A stretch of DNA of 64,000 bases from Gemmatimonadota bacterium (GTDB lineage: Bacteria > Gemmatimonadota > Gemmatimonadetes > Gemmatimonadales > Gemmatimonadaceae), in the NCBI GenBank assembly GCA_021298835.1, contig JAJTHG010000010.1:85411-149410 (forward strand). Direction: 5' to 3'. Position numbers and translations under genes: made by a program. Numbering within the stretch: position 1 is the first letter of the stretch; each line of letters begins with the position of its first letter. This document shows positions 1-8,885 of this stretch, piece by piece. The notes beneath the pieces were generated by a model. It was not told the DNA's origin. It was given only the letters and a program-made list of their open reading frames with translations, and did not search any database.

Positions 1-794
1 TCACGCCGGCCGAGCTCAAGGCGGGGGCGAACGTGGTCGTGCTGCAGGAGACCCAGGCGCGGCGCGTCTTCGGCCGCGAGGAGCCGCTGGGCAAGGTGCT
101 GCGCGTCGGCGGACGGCCGGCGACGGTGATCGGCCTGTGGCAGGAGCCGGCGAACATCTTCGCGCCGCCCGGGCAGGAGGTGGGCGCGATCATTCCCTTC
201 CGGTTCCTCGACCGGAGCTACACGTACGACAAGACGAACGCGCTCTGGATCCCGGTCAAGCCGCGCGCCGGTGTCTCGGTGTCCGAGGCCCAGTCGGCGG
301 TGACCGTCGCCCTTCGCGAGATGCGCCGCCTCAAGCCCGGCGACCCGAACAGCTTCGACCTCGTCACGCAGGACCAGATCCTCGACACGTTCAACTCGCT
401 GACGAGCGTCTTCTTCCTCGTGATGATCGCGTTGTCGAGCGTCGCCCTCCTCGTCGGCGGCATCGGCGTGATGGCGATCATGATGGTCTCGGTCACCGAC
501 CGCACGCGCGAGATCGGCGTCCGCAAGGCGATCGGCGCGACGCGCGCCGACATCCGCCAGCAGTTCCTCGTCGAGGCCGCCACCCTCACCCTCCTCGGCG
601 GCGGCGTCGGCATCGCCGTCGGCCTCGGGCTCGGCCGCGTCGCGGGCTGGGCCCTCGCCGTGGAGTCGTCGCCGCCGTGGACGGCGGCGGCCATCGCCAC
701 CGTCGTGTCCATCGCCATCGGCCTCGCCTTCGGCCTGCTGCCGGCGCAGCGCGCCGCCCGGCTCGACCCCATCGAAGCCCTCCGCTACGAATGA
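1..794 (+). CDS. ABC transporter permease, MacB/FtsX type (C-terminal part)
   Basis: The gene enters from outside the window; the reading frame is open from base 3 and ends at TGA 792-794. About 260 residues are visible. The last ~130 residues have the FtsX layout: a membrane segment, a cytoplasmic loop with DRTREIGVRKAIGATRADI, and two further hydrophobic segments, ending RAARLDPIEALRYE, a typical MacB-family permease tail. The part before is the periplasmic MacB-like core. MacB-type permeases work with a separate ATPase and export peptides, lipoproteins or antibiotics; the substrate here is unknown. The next gene starts inside the stop codon (ATGA), so the two are probably co-transcribed. 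Confidence 0.85.
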   Translation, partial: TPAELKAGANVVVLQETQARRVFGREEPLGKVLRVGGRPATVIGLWQEPANIFAPPGQEVGAIIPFRFLDRSYTYDKTNALWIPVKPRAGVSVSEAQSAVTVALREMRRLKPGDPNSFDLVTQDQILDTFNSLTSVFFLVMIALSSVALLVGGIGVMAIMMVSVTDRTREIGVRKAIGATRADIRQQFLVEAATLTLLGGGVGIAVGLGLGRVAGWALAVESSPPWTAAAIATVVSIAIGLAFGLLPAQRAARLDPIEALRYE

Positions 795-1924
795 CCAACA
801 CCTCCGACCTTTCCGCCCCCGTCGCCCCCATCGTCGAGGACCCGGCGGCACCCACCCCGCCGACGCCCACCTCGTCGCTGCTGCACCCTCGATCGCAGGC
901 AGGAATCGTGATCGTGCTGCTGGGGCTCGGCATCGTCGTCGCGATGACGCCGTACTTCGTCGGGCTGCTCGGCATCCTGGTGCTCTACGTGCTGGGCCAG
1001 CCGATGCACGCCCGGTTCACGCGGGTCCTGTCTGCCGACCGCGCCGCGGTGCTGGTGCTGGTGTTGATCGCCCTCTTCGTGCTGGTCCCCGCCCTGATCG
1101 TCCTGGGACTCGTGCTCGACCAGGCCCCGTCGGCGATCCGCAGCTTCCAGGAGAATGCGGTGCTCGAGAAGCTCCGCGACGTGCGGATCGGGCAGATCGA
1201 CGTCGGCACTGAGCTCGGCAAGGCGGGACGCAACCTCGTGGGCTGGTTCTCGAGCCAGGCCTTCGACCTCTTCGGCGTCGCGGCGCGATCGGTGATCAAC
1301 CTCGTCATCGCCCTGACCGGCGTGTATTTCCTGCTGAGCGGCCGGGGCTCGGCGTGGCAGAAGGTGAAGGAGTACCTCCCCTTCTCGGACGCCTCGAGCG
1401 AGCTGCTCCGGGAGCGCTTCTACAGCATCACCCAGGCGACCTTCTACGGGACGATCGTCACGGCGGTCATGCAGGGGGCGCTGACCGGCACGGGGTTCTG
1501 GATCTCCGGCATCCCGAGCCCCGTCTTCTGGGGCACCGTGGCCGCCTTCGCGAGCATTCTGCCGCTGGTCGGTGGGGCGATGGTCTGGCTGCCCGCGACG
1601 CTCGCGCTGCTCGCGCTGGGCGACACCAACCATGCGATCTTCCTGGGGCTCTGGGGGGCGCTGCTCGTGTCGAACATCGACAACGTCATCCGGCCTCTCA
1701 TCTTCAAGAAGCTCTCGGACATCCATCCGCTGACGACGCTGGTCGGCGCCTTCGCCGGGCTCCGCTACTTCGGCCTCCTCGGCGTGCTCGTGGGACCGCT
1801 GGCCATCACGTACTTCTTCGAGCTGCTGCGGATCTTCGAGAAGGAGTACGCCGTGGCCGCGCAGGTCAAGCGCGCGACGAAGGCCCTGCGATCGAGCGGC
1901 ACGTTCCCGACGTTCGAGCCCTGA
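791..1924 (+). CDS. AI-2E/PerM-family membrane permease
   Basis: 377 residues. The start is taken as ATG 791, which overlaps the upstream stop; the open frame extends further upstream but only inside the preceding gene. After a Pro/Ala-rich N-terminus of ~35 residues come paired hydrophobic segments, an amphipathic central region (~110-165), and a run of membrane helices containing the family-like stretch FASILPLVGGAMVWLPATLAL and the IRPLIFK motif near residue 300. This matches the AI-2E transporter (PerM/YdiK/YhhT) family, whose members export small solutes or act as Na+/H+ antiporters. Substrate unknown. It is not expected to be part of the photosynthesis cluster. Confidence 0.8.
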   Translation: MTNTSDLSAPVAPIVEDPAAPTPPTPTSSLLHPRSQAGIVIVLLGLGIVVAMTPYFVGLLGILVLYVLGQPMHARFTRVLSADRAAVLVLVLIALFVLVPALIVLGLVLDQAPSAIRSFQENAVLEKLRDVRIGQIDVGTELGKAGRNLVGWFSSQAFDLFGVAARSVINLVIALTGVYFLLSGRGSAWQKVKEYLPFSDASSELLRERFYSITQATFYGTIVTAVMQGALTGTGFWISGIPSPVFWGTVAAFASILPLVGGAMVWLPATLALLALGDTNHAIFLGLWGALLVSNIDNVIRPLIFKKLSDIHPLTTLVGAFAGLRYFGLLGVLVGPLAITYFFELLRIFEKEYAVAAQVKRATKALRSSGTFPTFEP

Positions 1925-1927
1925 CCG

Positions 1928-3226
1928 ATGCCCAAGGCGAAAGACGCCCACGCCCCCTACCGCGACACCTTCCTCGTCCCGGCGCTCGTCACCACCGTCG
2001 CGCGCCTCTCTGCCGACCTCGCCGCGGCGATGGGACTCGAGCCGGCCGCGCTCGAGGCGGAGGTGGACGCGGTGTACGGCAAGGGGATCGGAGCGATCGT
2101 CATCGAGGCGCCGACGTGGCTCGAGGGCCTGCGGGGCCTCCCCGATGGCTGCGCTTGCTGCGATCCGGCCTACACCCCGGTGTACGACCAGTTCGAGAAG
2201 TCCGCCGACGTGGCGAGCCGCCTCGTCGCCGATGCGCTGCTGCAGCGCCTGTACGGGGCGGCGCCGGTGTCGGCGCCCCAGTGGGCCGAGGCCCTGCGCA
2301 AGTGGCTGGGCCGCGCCGAGGCGCCACTGGCGATGGTGTCGCTGGTGGCGAGCGCCACGATGGACCTCGCCGTGCCCCCCGACCGCCGCCGCGCCCCGGC
2401 GGCGGACAAGCTGCACCAGGCGTTCGACCGCCACGCCAGGGCGCGGGACCTCGCGACGTGGCCCACGGTCGTGCAGGCCATTGACGGAACGTGGGACCCG
2501 ACGCGGATCGCGTGGCCCCTGCTGCTGGCGGCCGAGGAATCGGTGAACGCCTTCGACTCGGCCCTGCGGGCCGCGGAAGAGCGCGAACGGCAGGCGCAGG
2601 CAGCCGCCGAGGAATCGGCTCGGGCCGCCGCGGCCGCAGGGTCCACGCGGGCCGCCGAGGCCGGCGAGGTGGCGCTCAAGGCCGCCGAGGCGCGCATCCG
2701 CGAGCTCGAGGAGGCCCTCGCGGCGGCGCGTCGCGATGCCGCCGATGCGCGGGTGCGGGCCTCGCGCGCCCAGACGGCGCTCGATCGTCTGCTCAATCCG
2801 GTCCCGGACGAGCCCGCCTCCGACGAGGGCCACGCGCCGGCGGACGAGCCCGCCCCGCCACCCCCGCCCCCGGAACCCGAGGACCCGCACCCGCTCCGCG
2901 GTGAACGGATCTACCTGTTCACCAACCAGGAGCGCGAGGGGGTGCGCGCCGATCAGGCGGCGGCGCTCGAGGCGCTCGGGGCCGAGGTGACGGTGTACTT
3001 CAACAAGTCGCTGCGCACCCGGGCGCCGGACAGCTTCCCCGAGGACGTGATCGTCGTCAGCGACGTCGCCTTCGCGCCGCACGCCAAGACGGACGAGATC
3101 AAGAAGCGCGCGAAGCGGAGCGGAGTGCGCTTCTTCGAGGGGAAGCTCGGGACCGGATCGATCGGGCGGGCCGTGGCCGAGTACGTCAGGCAGCAGCGGC
3201 AACGCGCGGCGGAGCCGCGGCCGTAG
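1928..3226 (+). CDS. Unknown protein with coiled coil and DUF2325-like C-terminus
   Basis: 432 residues, starting 3 nt after the previous stop. Residues ~1-200 are a mixed helical domain with a CACC cluster near residue 76. Residues ~205-290 are an Ala/Glu/Arg-rich coiled coil. A Pro/Glu linker (PAPPPPPPEPEDP) follows. The last ~105 residues (ERIYLFTNQEREGVRADQ to the end) look like a small Rossmann-like domain with spacing reminiscent of DUF2325: a strand, a charged helix, then VIVVSDVAFAPHAKTDEIKK and RSGVRFFEG. No catalytic motif is recognised and the function is unknown. The DUF2325 comparison is from memory and is weak. Confidence 0.6.
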   Translation: MPKAKDAHAPYRDTFLVPALVTTVARLSADLAAAMGLEPAALEAEVDAVYGKGIGAIVIEAPTWLEGLRGLPDGCACCDPAYTPVYDQFEKSADVASRLVADALLQRLYGAAPVSAPQWAEALRKWLGRAEAPLAMVSLVASATMDLAVPPDRRRAPAADKLHQAFDRHARARDLATWPTVVQAIDGTWDPTRIAWPLLLAAEESVNAFDSALRAAEERERQAQAAAEESARAAAAAGSTRAAEAGEVALKAAEARIRELEEALAAARRDAADARVRASRAQTALDRLLNPVPDEPASDEGHAPADEPAPPPPPPEPEDPHPLRGERIYLFTNQEREGVRADQAAALEALGAEVTVYFNKSLRTRAPDSFPEDVIVVSDVAFAPHAKTDEIKKRAKRSGVRFFEGKLGTGSIGRAVAEYVRQQRQRAAEPRP

Positions 3227-3253
3227 CGGGGGGCGCGCGGCCTACGCTGCGGC

Positions 3254-4681
3254 CTACGCGGCGGCGTAGTGGATCTCGAGGATCCGCGCCCCGTCCGACT
3301 CGCCCATGAGGATCCGCCGCCCCGAGGTGAGCTCGACTGCCTCGTTGCGGCCGATGCGCCGGTTCGCGCCAAGGTCGGTCCACGCGTCGTCGCCGAGGTT
3401 CACCAGCCAGAACGCCCCCTGGTGCTGCGCGCAGTAGCCGCGCGGCGCGCGGTCGGCGTGCTCATCGGGGCGCACGGTGTGGTGCGTGTGCCAGGCGTGG
3501 AGCCGCAGGTGGTGGAAGAGCGTGAGCGTCGTGCGCTCGTCGCGCGGCTCCGGCTCGGCGGGCACGAGGCAGCGGGCGTAGGGAATCGGGCGCGCGTGGC
3601 GCTGACCGGTGCGCGGGTCGCTGAGCGGCTCGCCGGGCACGACGACCATCCAGTCGCGCTGATCGGGGGTCGGGTGCAGGAGGTTGAGGGTGCGATACAA
3701 GGCCGACTCCCACTCGGCGGCGTCGGGCCGCTGCGACGGGGCGTGGAGCCCCGTCACGAACGCCTTGAGCACCAGGGGGGTGAGGTAGGGGCCCAGACGC
3801 TGGAAGGGGACGCGCACCGGCTCGACGGCCGGATTCGACCGGTCGGTCGGGTGCTCGATGAACAGCGCGCGACGTCCCATGGCGAGCTGCTCGTCCTCCT
3901 CGGCAGACCGCGTGCTGTGCACCTTGCGCCCCTGCAGCGGGTGCCGGCCGAGGAGCAGTTGGTAGATCAGCACCGCGAGCGCGTGCTTGTCGGTGTCGAT
4001 CGACGGCTGTGCACCACCCGCGAGCACCTCCGGGGCGATGTAGCCCGGCGTGCCGAGCACCGTCGGCGGAGCGACGCCCGGCACCACCAGCGAGTCGATG
4101 TCGATGACACAGGCGTCGCCCCCCCGGAGGTCCACGAGGACGTTCTTGTTCGAGAGGTCGCTGTGGGCGAGGCCGGCGAAGTGCATGCGGCGCACGGCCC
4201 GCGCGAGCCGGGTGCACACCTGCAGCCGCGTGAGCAGGGTGCCCATCTCGGCGTCGGGGACGAAGCGGCGGGCCTTCTTCCCCGTGAACCACTTCACCTC
4301 CTTCTCCTGCCGATTGCCGAAGGTGTCGGTGAAGAAGAAGGCGGAGCGGTAAGCCGGGGCCACCACGGCGAGCGGCGGCCAGACGAGCGAATGGTCGCGC
4401 GCGAAGCGCTCCGGGATCCCCGCCTCGCCGTCGATGACGGCCGTGGGCCAGCAGAAGTAGGGCTGCCAGTAGGGGCCGGCGGCCCCGGTGGTGGGGTTGT
4501 ACTTGGTGAGGATGCGCGACAGGCGCTGGGCACGCTCGCGGCGGTCCTTGAGGGTGCCGTAGAAGAACCCGACGACGTGCTGCCGGTCGCGCGACCAGAA
4601 GACGGTCTTCTCGCCGCCGGACGCGAGCGACGACCCCTCGAAGGTGATCGCGGCGCCGTCGGTGGTGCGGGCGGTGATCAC
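3254..4681 (-). CDS. Atypical protein kinase with C-terminal FHA-like domain
   Basis: 475 residues from a GTG start at 4681, 10 nt after the vWA gene's stop with GAGCGGGA upstream. An ATG further upstream in the same frame would run deep into the vWA gene, so GTG is preferred. Residues ~1-330 are kinase-like: SGGEKTVFW resembles a glycine loop, HSDLSNKNVLVD is a catalytic loop with Asp and Asn, VIDID sits where DFG is expected, and GTPGYIAPEV is the activation-segment end. The position normally holding the VAIK lysine reads VVGFFYG, so catalysis is uncertain. The last ~70 residues (FWLVNLGDDAWTDLG, then IGRNEAVELTSGRRIL) resemble a degenerate FHA fold. Kinase plus TerY-like vWA pairs occur in ter-type stress modules. 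Convergent with the upstream plus-strand gene. Confidence 0.7.
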   Translation of the reverse strand: MITARTTDGAAITFEGSSLASGGEKTVFWSRDRQHVVGFFYGTLKDRRERAQRLSRILTKYNPTTGAAGPYWQPYFCWPTAVIDGEAGIPERFARDHSLVWPPLAVVAPAYRSAFFFTDTFGNRQEKEVKWFTGKKARRFVPDAEMGTLLTRLQVCTRLARAVRRMHFAGLAHSDLSNKNVLVDLRGGDACVIDIDSLVVPGVAPPTVLGTPGYIAPEVLAGGAQPSIDTDKHALAVLIYQLLLGRHPLQGRKVHSTRSAEEDEQLAMGRRALFIEHPTDRSNPAVEPVRVPFQRLGPYLTPLVLKAFVTGLHAPSQRPDAAEWESALYRTLNLLHPTPDQRDWMVVVPGEPLSDPRTGQRHARPIPYARCLVPAEPEPRDERTTLTLFHHLRLHAWHTHHTVRPDEHADRAPRGYCAQHQGAFWLVNLGDDAWTDLGANRRIGRNEAVELTSGRRILMGESDGARILEIHYAAA

Positions 4682-4691
4682 GTCGTCCCGC

Positions 4692-5333
4692 TCAGGGGAC
4701 GATCGTGATGCCGGGCGGCGGCGGCGGGAGCGTGATCCCCTGCCCGTCGGCGACCGAGCCGACCTTGGCCGACGTCTGCTTGACCGAGGCGGAGACGAAC
4801 TTGAAGAACGCCTTGAAGGCATCGGGGGACATGTCCTGCATGAGGATCACCGCCTCGGTGACCTGCTTGAGGACGTTGACGTCGGCCTGGTCGCCGCAGG
4901 CGACGGCGATGATGTTGGCCGGCCGCCGGTCGCGCAGCTGCTGGGCGTAGGTGGGCCAGTCCACGTCGCTCGGGGCGCCGTCGGAGAGGACGAACACCAG
5001 CGGCCGCCAGTCGCCCTTCTGGTCGGCGGTCGTCTTGACCACCTCGCGGTCGAAGCAGTCGAGGAGCAGGCGCAGGCCGTCGCCGAAGTTGGTCTGCCCG
5101 CTGGCCCGCAGGTCGGGGGGATTGAACGAGGCCACCTCGGTGAGCGGCACGAGCTGCTGCGCGCTGTCCGAGAAGGTGATCACCGAGAGGAAGGCCGACT
5201 CGATCGCCTGCGGGTCGCTCATCAGGTCGCGATGGAGCTGCCGGATGCCGCTCTTGACCGATTCGATCGGCGTGCCGGACATGGAGCCGGATACGTCGGC
5301 GAGGATGTAAACGGGGAGGCGACGGGTGCTCAT
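4692..5333 (-). CDS. TerY-like von Willebrand factor A protein
   Basis: 213 residues from ATG 5333; upstream sequence in the same frame is low-complexity and unlikely to be coding. The protein starts RRLPVYILADVSGSMSGTPI, giving the MIDAS motif DVSGS at residue 13, then QTNFGDGL (MIDAS Thr) and LSDGAPSD (MIDAS Asp). Length and motif spacing match TerY-family single-domain vWA proteins, which bind divalent metal and partner proteins. It is followed after 10 nt by the kinase gene on the same strand, so they form a two-gene unit. No PP2C-type phosphatase, often the third member of such modules, is nearby. It lies on the same strand as puf and downstream of it, separated by a 226-nt gap with a strong hairpin. 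Confidence 0.8.
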   Translation of the reverse strand: MSTRRLPVYILADVSGSMSGTPIESVKSGIRQLHRDLMSDPQAIESAFLSVITFSDSAQQLVPLTEVASFNPPDLRASGQTNFGDGLRLLLDCFDREVVKTTADQKGDWRPLVFVLSDGAPSDVDWPTYAQQLRDRRPANIIAVACGDQADVNVLKQVTEAVILMQDMSPDAFKAFFKFVSASVKQTSAKVGSVADGQGITLPPPPPGITIVP

Positions 5334-5466
5334 GGTCTCGGGAGCTCGGGAGAGTCTGGGAAGGTAAAGAACTCCCCGACGACGCAAGTTCCTGACGGTC
5401 GTGGTGGCCTGGTTCTCACTCCCGGGCCGGCGGGGAGCTCGGAGAAAGGAGGCCCCGCAACGCGCT

Positions 5467-5502
5467 GGGGGGCGCGAGCCGATGTTCCGGCGCGCGCCCC
5501 CC
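5467..5502 (-). terminator. Strong hairpin downstream of pufC
   Basis: GGGGGGCGCG (5467-5476) pairs with CGCGCCCCCC (5493-5502). Inside, GCCG (5478-5481) pairs with CGGC (5488-5491) around a 6-nt loop, with one mismatch between the two stems. It lies ~60 nt beyond the pufC stop in the direction of transcription. There is no clear U-tract, so it may stop transcription or protect the puf mRNA 3' end. Nothing else was seen in the 5334-5559 gap. Confidence 0.55.
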
Positions 5503-5559
5503 TCGCATGACTGCTGTCTCCAGCGTCCCCGTTGCCGGGAAGCGACCCTCGAGGACCGG

Positions 5560-6609
5560 CTACCGCCCCCCGACCGGCGCGGTCGCCGCGGCGTCCGCGA
5601 CCTTCTGGGTCGAGTCCGCCGCCGTCTGGTAGAGCCCCGGGAAGGGGGTCCCCGCCCAGTCCGGACGGCCCCAGATGGCGGGGTAGTCCTTGGCCATCTT
5701 GGCGCCGTAGAGCGGCTTGTAGACGCCCTGGTGGCAGGTCTGGCACTGCACCTTCGGGGCATCGCCCATCTCGCCCAGGCGCACCTGGGGGAGGATCGAG
5801 ACGAGCGGGGCGACGAAGTTGGTGTTGACGTCGCGGACCATGTTGATGCCGTGCAGCGCCTTCACGCGGGCCGGAGGTGCTTCCTGCCACGAGGCGAACT
5901 GGCGCGTGTTGTGGCAGTACGTGCAGTTGACCCCGAGCGAGTTCGACATCGAGATCATGAGCGCGTACGTCCACTCGGTCTGCTTGACGCTCGAGCGGTT
6001 GGCGTTCGAGGGCGCCATCTCGTGCGAGATGACCCGGGCGCCGTCGCGGTCGAGGTAGTGGCGCTGGTACTGGTTGCCGTCGCCGAAGGTCCACATGCCC
6101 TGGGGCACCGGCTTGCCGCGGTGGCAGGTGTAGCAGGTGACACCGGTGTTGGCGACATGCTGGCCGTACTGACCGTTGATGTGCCGCGTCATCTGGAGCA
6201 TGCGGCGCGCGGTGAGCTTCGTGTAGAGCGGCTTGCCGTCGTTGGCGGTGTCGCTGGCGAAGTTCACCACGTTGTGGCAGTAGGCGCAGTTGCCGGTGCC
6301 GGCCACCCAGGTGGACATCGCGACCATGGTGCGGTTGAACTCCGCGACCGAGATGTCGTTGAGGACCTGCACGTTCTTCCACGGCAGGGGCCCCGGCGGC
6401 GAGGGGCCGGCGGCGGGGACGGGCTCGGGGACGGACGTCGCGGCGAACTGCGCCATGACATCGGACTTCTTCACCGTGTGCTCCATCGCGGTGCCGCGGT
6501 AGCCGGTCTGGACGGTGACGCGCTCCTCGGACTTCCAGTACTTGCAGCCGGCGAGCGAGGTGGCCGCGAACCCGAGGAGGGCGACGCGGGCGAACGGGAA
6601 CGCACGCAT
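5560..6609 (-). CDS. pufC: Photosynthetic reaction centre tetraheme cytochrome subunit
   Basis: 349 residues. ATG 6609 overlaps the pufM stop (TGATG). PufC re-reduces the special pair of the type-II reaction centre from soluble electron donors and sits on the periplasmic face. The N-terminus is a lipoprotein signal ending LAGC, so it is probably lipid-anchored. Four CXXCH heme sites are visible in order: CAYCH, CYTCH, CTYCH and CQTCH, the usual number for this family. The C-terminal ~25 residues are Ala/Thr-rich. It is the last gene of the puf operon and is followed by a strong hairpin. Confidence 0.97.
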   Translation of the reverse strand: MRAFPFARVALLGFAATSLAGCKYWKSEERVTVQTGYRGTAMEHTVKKSDVMAQFAATSVPEPVPAAGPSPPGPLPWKNVQVLNDISVAEFNRTMVAMSTWVAGTGNCAYCHNVVNFASDTANDGKPLYTKLTARRMLQMTRHINGQYGQHVANTGVTCYTCHRGKPVPQGMWTFGDGNQYQRHYLDRDGARVISHEMAPSNANRSSVKQTEWTYALMISMSNSLGVNCTYCHNTRQFASWQEAPPARVKALHGINMVRDVNTNFVAPLVSILPQVRLGEMGDAPKVQCQTCHQGVYKPLYGAKMAKDYPAIWGRPDWAGTPFPGLYQTAADSTQKVADAAATAPVGGR

Positions 6610-7781
6610 CACTTGGTCCCTCCCGGCGGGGTGGTGGCGGCCGGCGGCGTGGCCGACGGCGTGGCCGACGGCGTGGCCGGCGGCGCGGCGCCCGGCGCCG
6701 GCGTCATCCCCGGCAGCATCGAGTCGGGCATCGCCGGCGCGGCCGGCGTCACCGGCACGTTGTACATCGGGAAGCTGTCGGGCGAGGTGCCCTGGTACCG
6801 GCCGCGGAGCTCGAGCTTCTGCTCCTCGGTGAGGACGTTCTGGGCCGGGTAGGGGGCGACGAGGCCGTGCTTGACGCCCCAGAGGTACCAGTTGTCCACC
6901 ACGGTGCCGGTGAGGATGATGCCGATGCCGCCGGTGAAGGTGGTGAGGACCGCGAACCACCAGGCCCAGCGGTGGATGGACTCCATTGTGGCGTTGAAGC
7001 CCATCACCCAGCGCCAGAAGAGCGCGGCGCGCTCGGAGGCGGTGCCGCGATCGGTGATCTGCTCGATCTCGCGCTCGCCGCCGAGCCGGGAGACGGCGAG
7101 GATGGTCGCCCCGTGCATCGCGAAGAGGACCGCGCTCCCGTAGAGGAAGACGATCGACAGGGCGTGGAACGGGTTGTAGTAAAGGTTGCCGTAGCGGATC
7201 GAGAACGCCGAGGTCCAGTCGAGGTGCGGGAAGATGCCGAAGGGCACCATCTCGCTCCACGAGCCCACGAGGAGCGGCTGGAAGTAGAAGGCGGAGAACA
7301 GGAAGATCGCCGAGGCGAACGCCCACGGGAGGTGGGTGCCCATGCCGAGCGCCCGGGCGCGGCGGTAGGTGCGGATCCACCAGAGGACGATCGAAAGCGA
7401 CAGGCAGGCCCCCGCGAGCAGGTACCATCCCCCTTGATTGAGCGGCGGGATCTTGAGCCCGTACTGGGGCGGCGGCGGCTCGAGGGAGAGCCAGGGGAGC
7501 CGTCGGACGAACTCGACCGGATCCCAGCCGACGGACGCCCACATGTTGAGGCCGACGATCTCGAAGGCGAGGAAGCCGAACATCAGGGACAGGAGTCCCG
7601 TGGTCCCGAGGTAGATCGGCCCGATCTGCGCGTCGCCGAACTTGCCGGCCCAGTAGGCGAGGGGCCCGAACATGCCCTTGCCGAGTCGCCCCGGCCCCAT
7701 GAGGGAATCGGGGATGGGGAGCCCGGCCTCGGGCTGCGTCCGGACCTGGACGCGCGTGAAGATGTTCTGGTACTCGAGCAT
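6609..7781 (-). CDS. pufM: Photosynthetic reaction centre M subunit
   Basis: 390 residues against about 305-330 in most purple bacteria. The core has five membrane helices and conserved stretches such as [39 protein letters not shown] and [13 protein letters not shown], which supply the histidine ligands of bacteriochlorophyll and the non-heme iron; it also binds QA. The C-terminus is extended by ~60 residues beyond the conserved core, rich in Pro, Ala and Thr, and contains a repeated ATPS unit encoded by a 12-bp DNA repeat. The gene starts 10 nt after the pufL stop and its stop overlaps the pufC start. Confidence 0.97.
   Translation of the reverse strand: MLEYQNIFTRVQVRTQPEAGLPIPDSLMGPGRLGKGMFGPLAYWAGKFGDAQIGPIYLGTTGLLSLMFGFLAFEIVGLNMWASVGWDPVEFVRRLPWLSLEPPPPQYGLKIPPLNQGGWYLLAGACLSLSIVLWWIRTYRRARALGMGTHLPWAFASAIFLFSAFYFQPLLVGSWSEMVPFGIFPHLDWTSAFSIRYGNLYYNPFHALSIVFLYGSAVLFAMHGATILAVSRLGGEREIEQITDRGTASERAALFWRWVMGFNATMESIHRWAWWFAVLTTFTGGIGIILTGTVVDNWYLWGVKHGLVAPYPAQNVLTEEQKLELRGRYQGTSPDSFPMYNVPVTPAAPAMPDSMLPGMTPAPGAAPPATPSATPSATPPAATTPPGGTK
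6646..6681 (-). repeat. 12-bp tandem repeat in the pufM tail
   Basis: Three copies of GGCGTGGCCGAC (plus strand), the third with one changed base, encode the repeated Ala-Thr-Pro-Ser/Pro unit near the PufM C-terminus. The unit is a multiple of three, so copy-number change alters tail length without frameshift. Confidence 0.8.
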
Positions 7782-7791
7782 CAGCGCGTCC

Positions 7792-8619
7792 TCACTTGCC
7801 CCAGATGGGGAGGTTGAGCCACCAGTTCCACCACTCCGGCCACGGCTTCGACCAGAACGGCCCGCTGATGACGATGCAGATGGCCGACCACAGCCCCGCG
7901 CTCATCGCGAGGAAGGTGCCGAGGCGATGGATGCCGAGCGCGCCGATCGAGTAGCCGACGAGGTCGCGGAAGAAGACGTTCTCGTGCTCGCTCGTCTTCA
8001 CCGGCTCGCCCTGCTTCGGGTTGGTCACCGAGAGGATCAGCGAGCCGTGCATCGCCAGGGCGAGGCAGTTGGTGAAGAAGAACGTGATGGCGATCATGTG
8101 CGCCGGATTGTAGTGGAAGTGGAGGTACTGGTACCCCACGTTCGACACCCAATCGAGGTGCGAGAAGATCCCGTACGGGAAGCCGTGGCCCCACGCCCCG
8201 AGCAGCACCGGGCGGATGATCACGAGGGTGACGTACGCCGCGACGGCGGCACCGAAGGCCCACGAGACGTGCAGCCCCATCCCCAGCTTGCGCGCGATCT
8301 CGGCCTGCCGGAGCACCCAGCTCCCGAAGGCGCCGGTCGCGCAGAAGGTGACGATCTGCCAGAGCCCGCCCTCGCGCAGCGGCGCGAGCCCGAGGCCGTA
8401 CTTCAGGTCGGGGGGCGCGACGTTGATCTGCCAGAGGTTCCAGGTCGGCCCGATCGCCGCGCCCCACACGAGGAGCAGCGTCCCGAGGACCGCGAAGAAG
8501 ATGGTGGTGACGCCGAAGAACCCGACGTAGAACGGACCGAACCAGAAATCGAAGAGATCTCCGCCGATCAGCGTCCCGCCGCGCACTCGGTACTTCCGCT
8601 CGAAACTCATCAAGGCCAT
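7792..8619 (-). CDS. pufL: Photosynthetic reaction centre L subunit
   Basis: 275 residues from ATG 8619 with AGGAG upstream; the protein begins [15 protein letters not shown], almost identical to the usual PufL N-terminus. Five transmembrane helices. Conserved motifs include [42 protein letters not shown] and LAMHGSLIL, containing the bacteriochlorophyll and iron ligand histidines; it also helps form the QB site. It pairs with PufM as the heterodimeric core. It is separated from pufA2 by 266 nt, a gap holding a hairpin that could set different RNA levels for antenna and reaction-centre genes. Confidence 0.97.
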   Translation of the reverse strand: MALMSFERKYRVRGGTLIGGDLFDFWFGPFYVGFFGVTTIFFAVLGTLLLVWGAAIGPTWNLWQINVAPPDLKYGLGLAPLREGGLWQIVTFCATGAFGSWVLRQAEIARKLGMGLHVSWAFGAAVAAYVTLVIIRPVLLGAWGHGFPYGIFSHLDWVSNVGYQYLHFHYNPAHMIAITFFFTNCLALAMHGSLILSVTNPKQGEPVKTSEHENVFFRDLVGYSIGALGIHRLGTFLAMSAGLWSAICIVISGPFWSKPWPEWWNWWLNLPIWGK

Positions 8620-8744
8620 TGGGGGCTCCTGAGGCGCCGGTGCTCGCACGCGGCGCGGGTGGTACGGACGTCCGGGGGGCCTGCACCTGCGACTCGCCTG
8701 TCCTGCCACGACACCTGCGGCACTGCGGTCCCGCACCTGCCACA

Positions 8745-8767
8745 ACCGCGACCGGTCGGTCGCCGGT
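8745..8767 (-). promoter_or_regulatory. Hairpin between pufA2 and pufL
   Basis: In the transcribed (minus) strand GCGACC-GACC-GGTCGC forms a 6-bp stem with a 4-nt loop, extended by ACC/GGT across a one-base bulge. It lies in the 266-nt intercistronic gap. In Rhodobacter, hairpins between pufA and pufL stabilise the light-harvesting mRNA over the reaction-centre part; a similar role here is inferred from position only. Confidence 0.45.
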
Positions 8768-8885
8768 TCCTTGCTGCGCCCAGCGATCGAGGCGCCGGGC
8801 GACGTGTCCGCCGGGGGGCGGGGGGCGGCACCGAGGAGTCCCCGGCCCGCCCGACGGTCACGTGGTCAACCGAACTGCGTCGGAC

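Noticed and set aside
785..3202. An 805-codon minus-strand frame over the AI-2E gene and the next gene
   Set aside because: Antisense shadow with low-complexity Arg/Gly/Glu composition; both plus-strand genes have coherent starts, stop-start spacing and domains.
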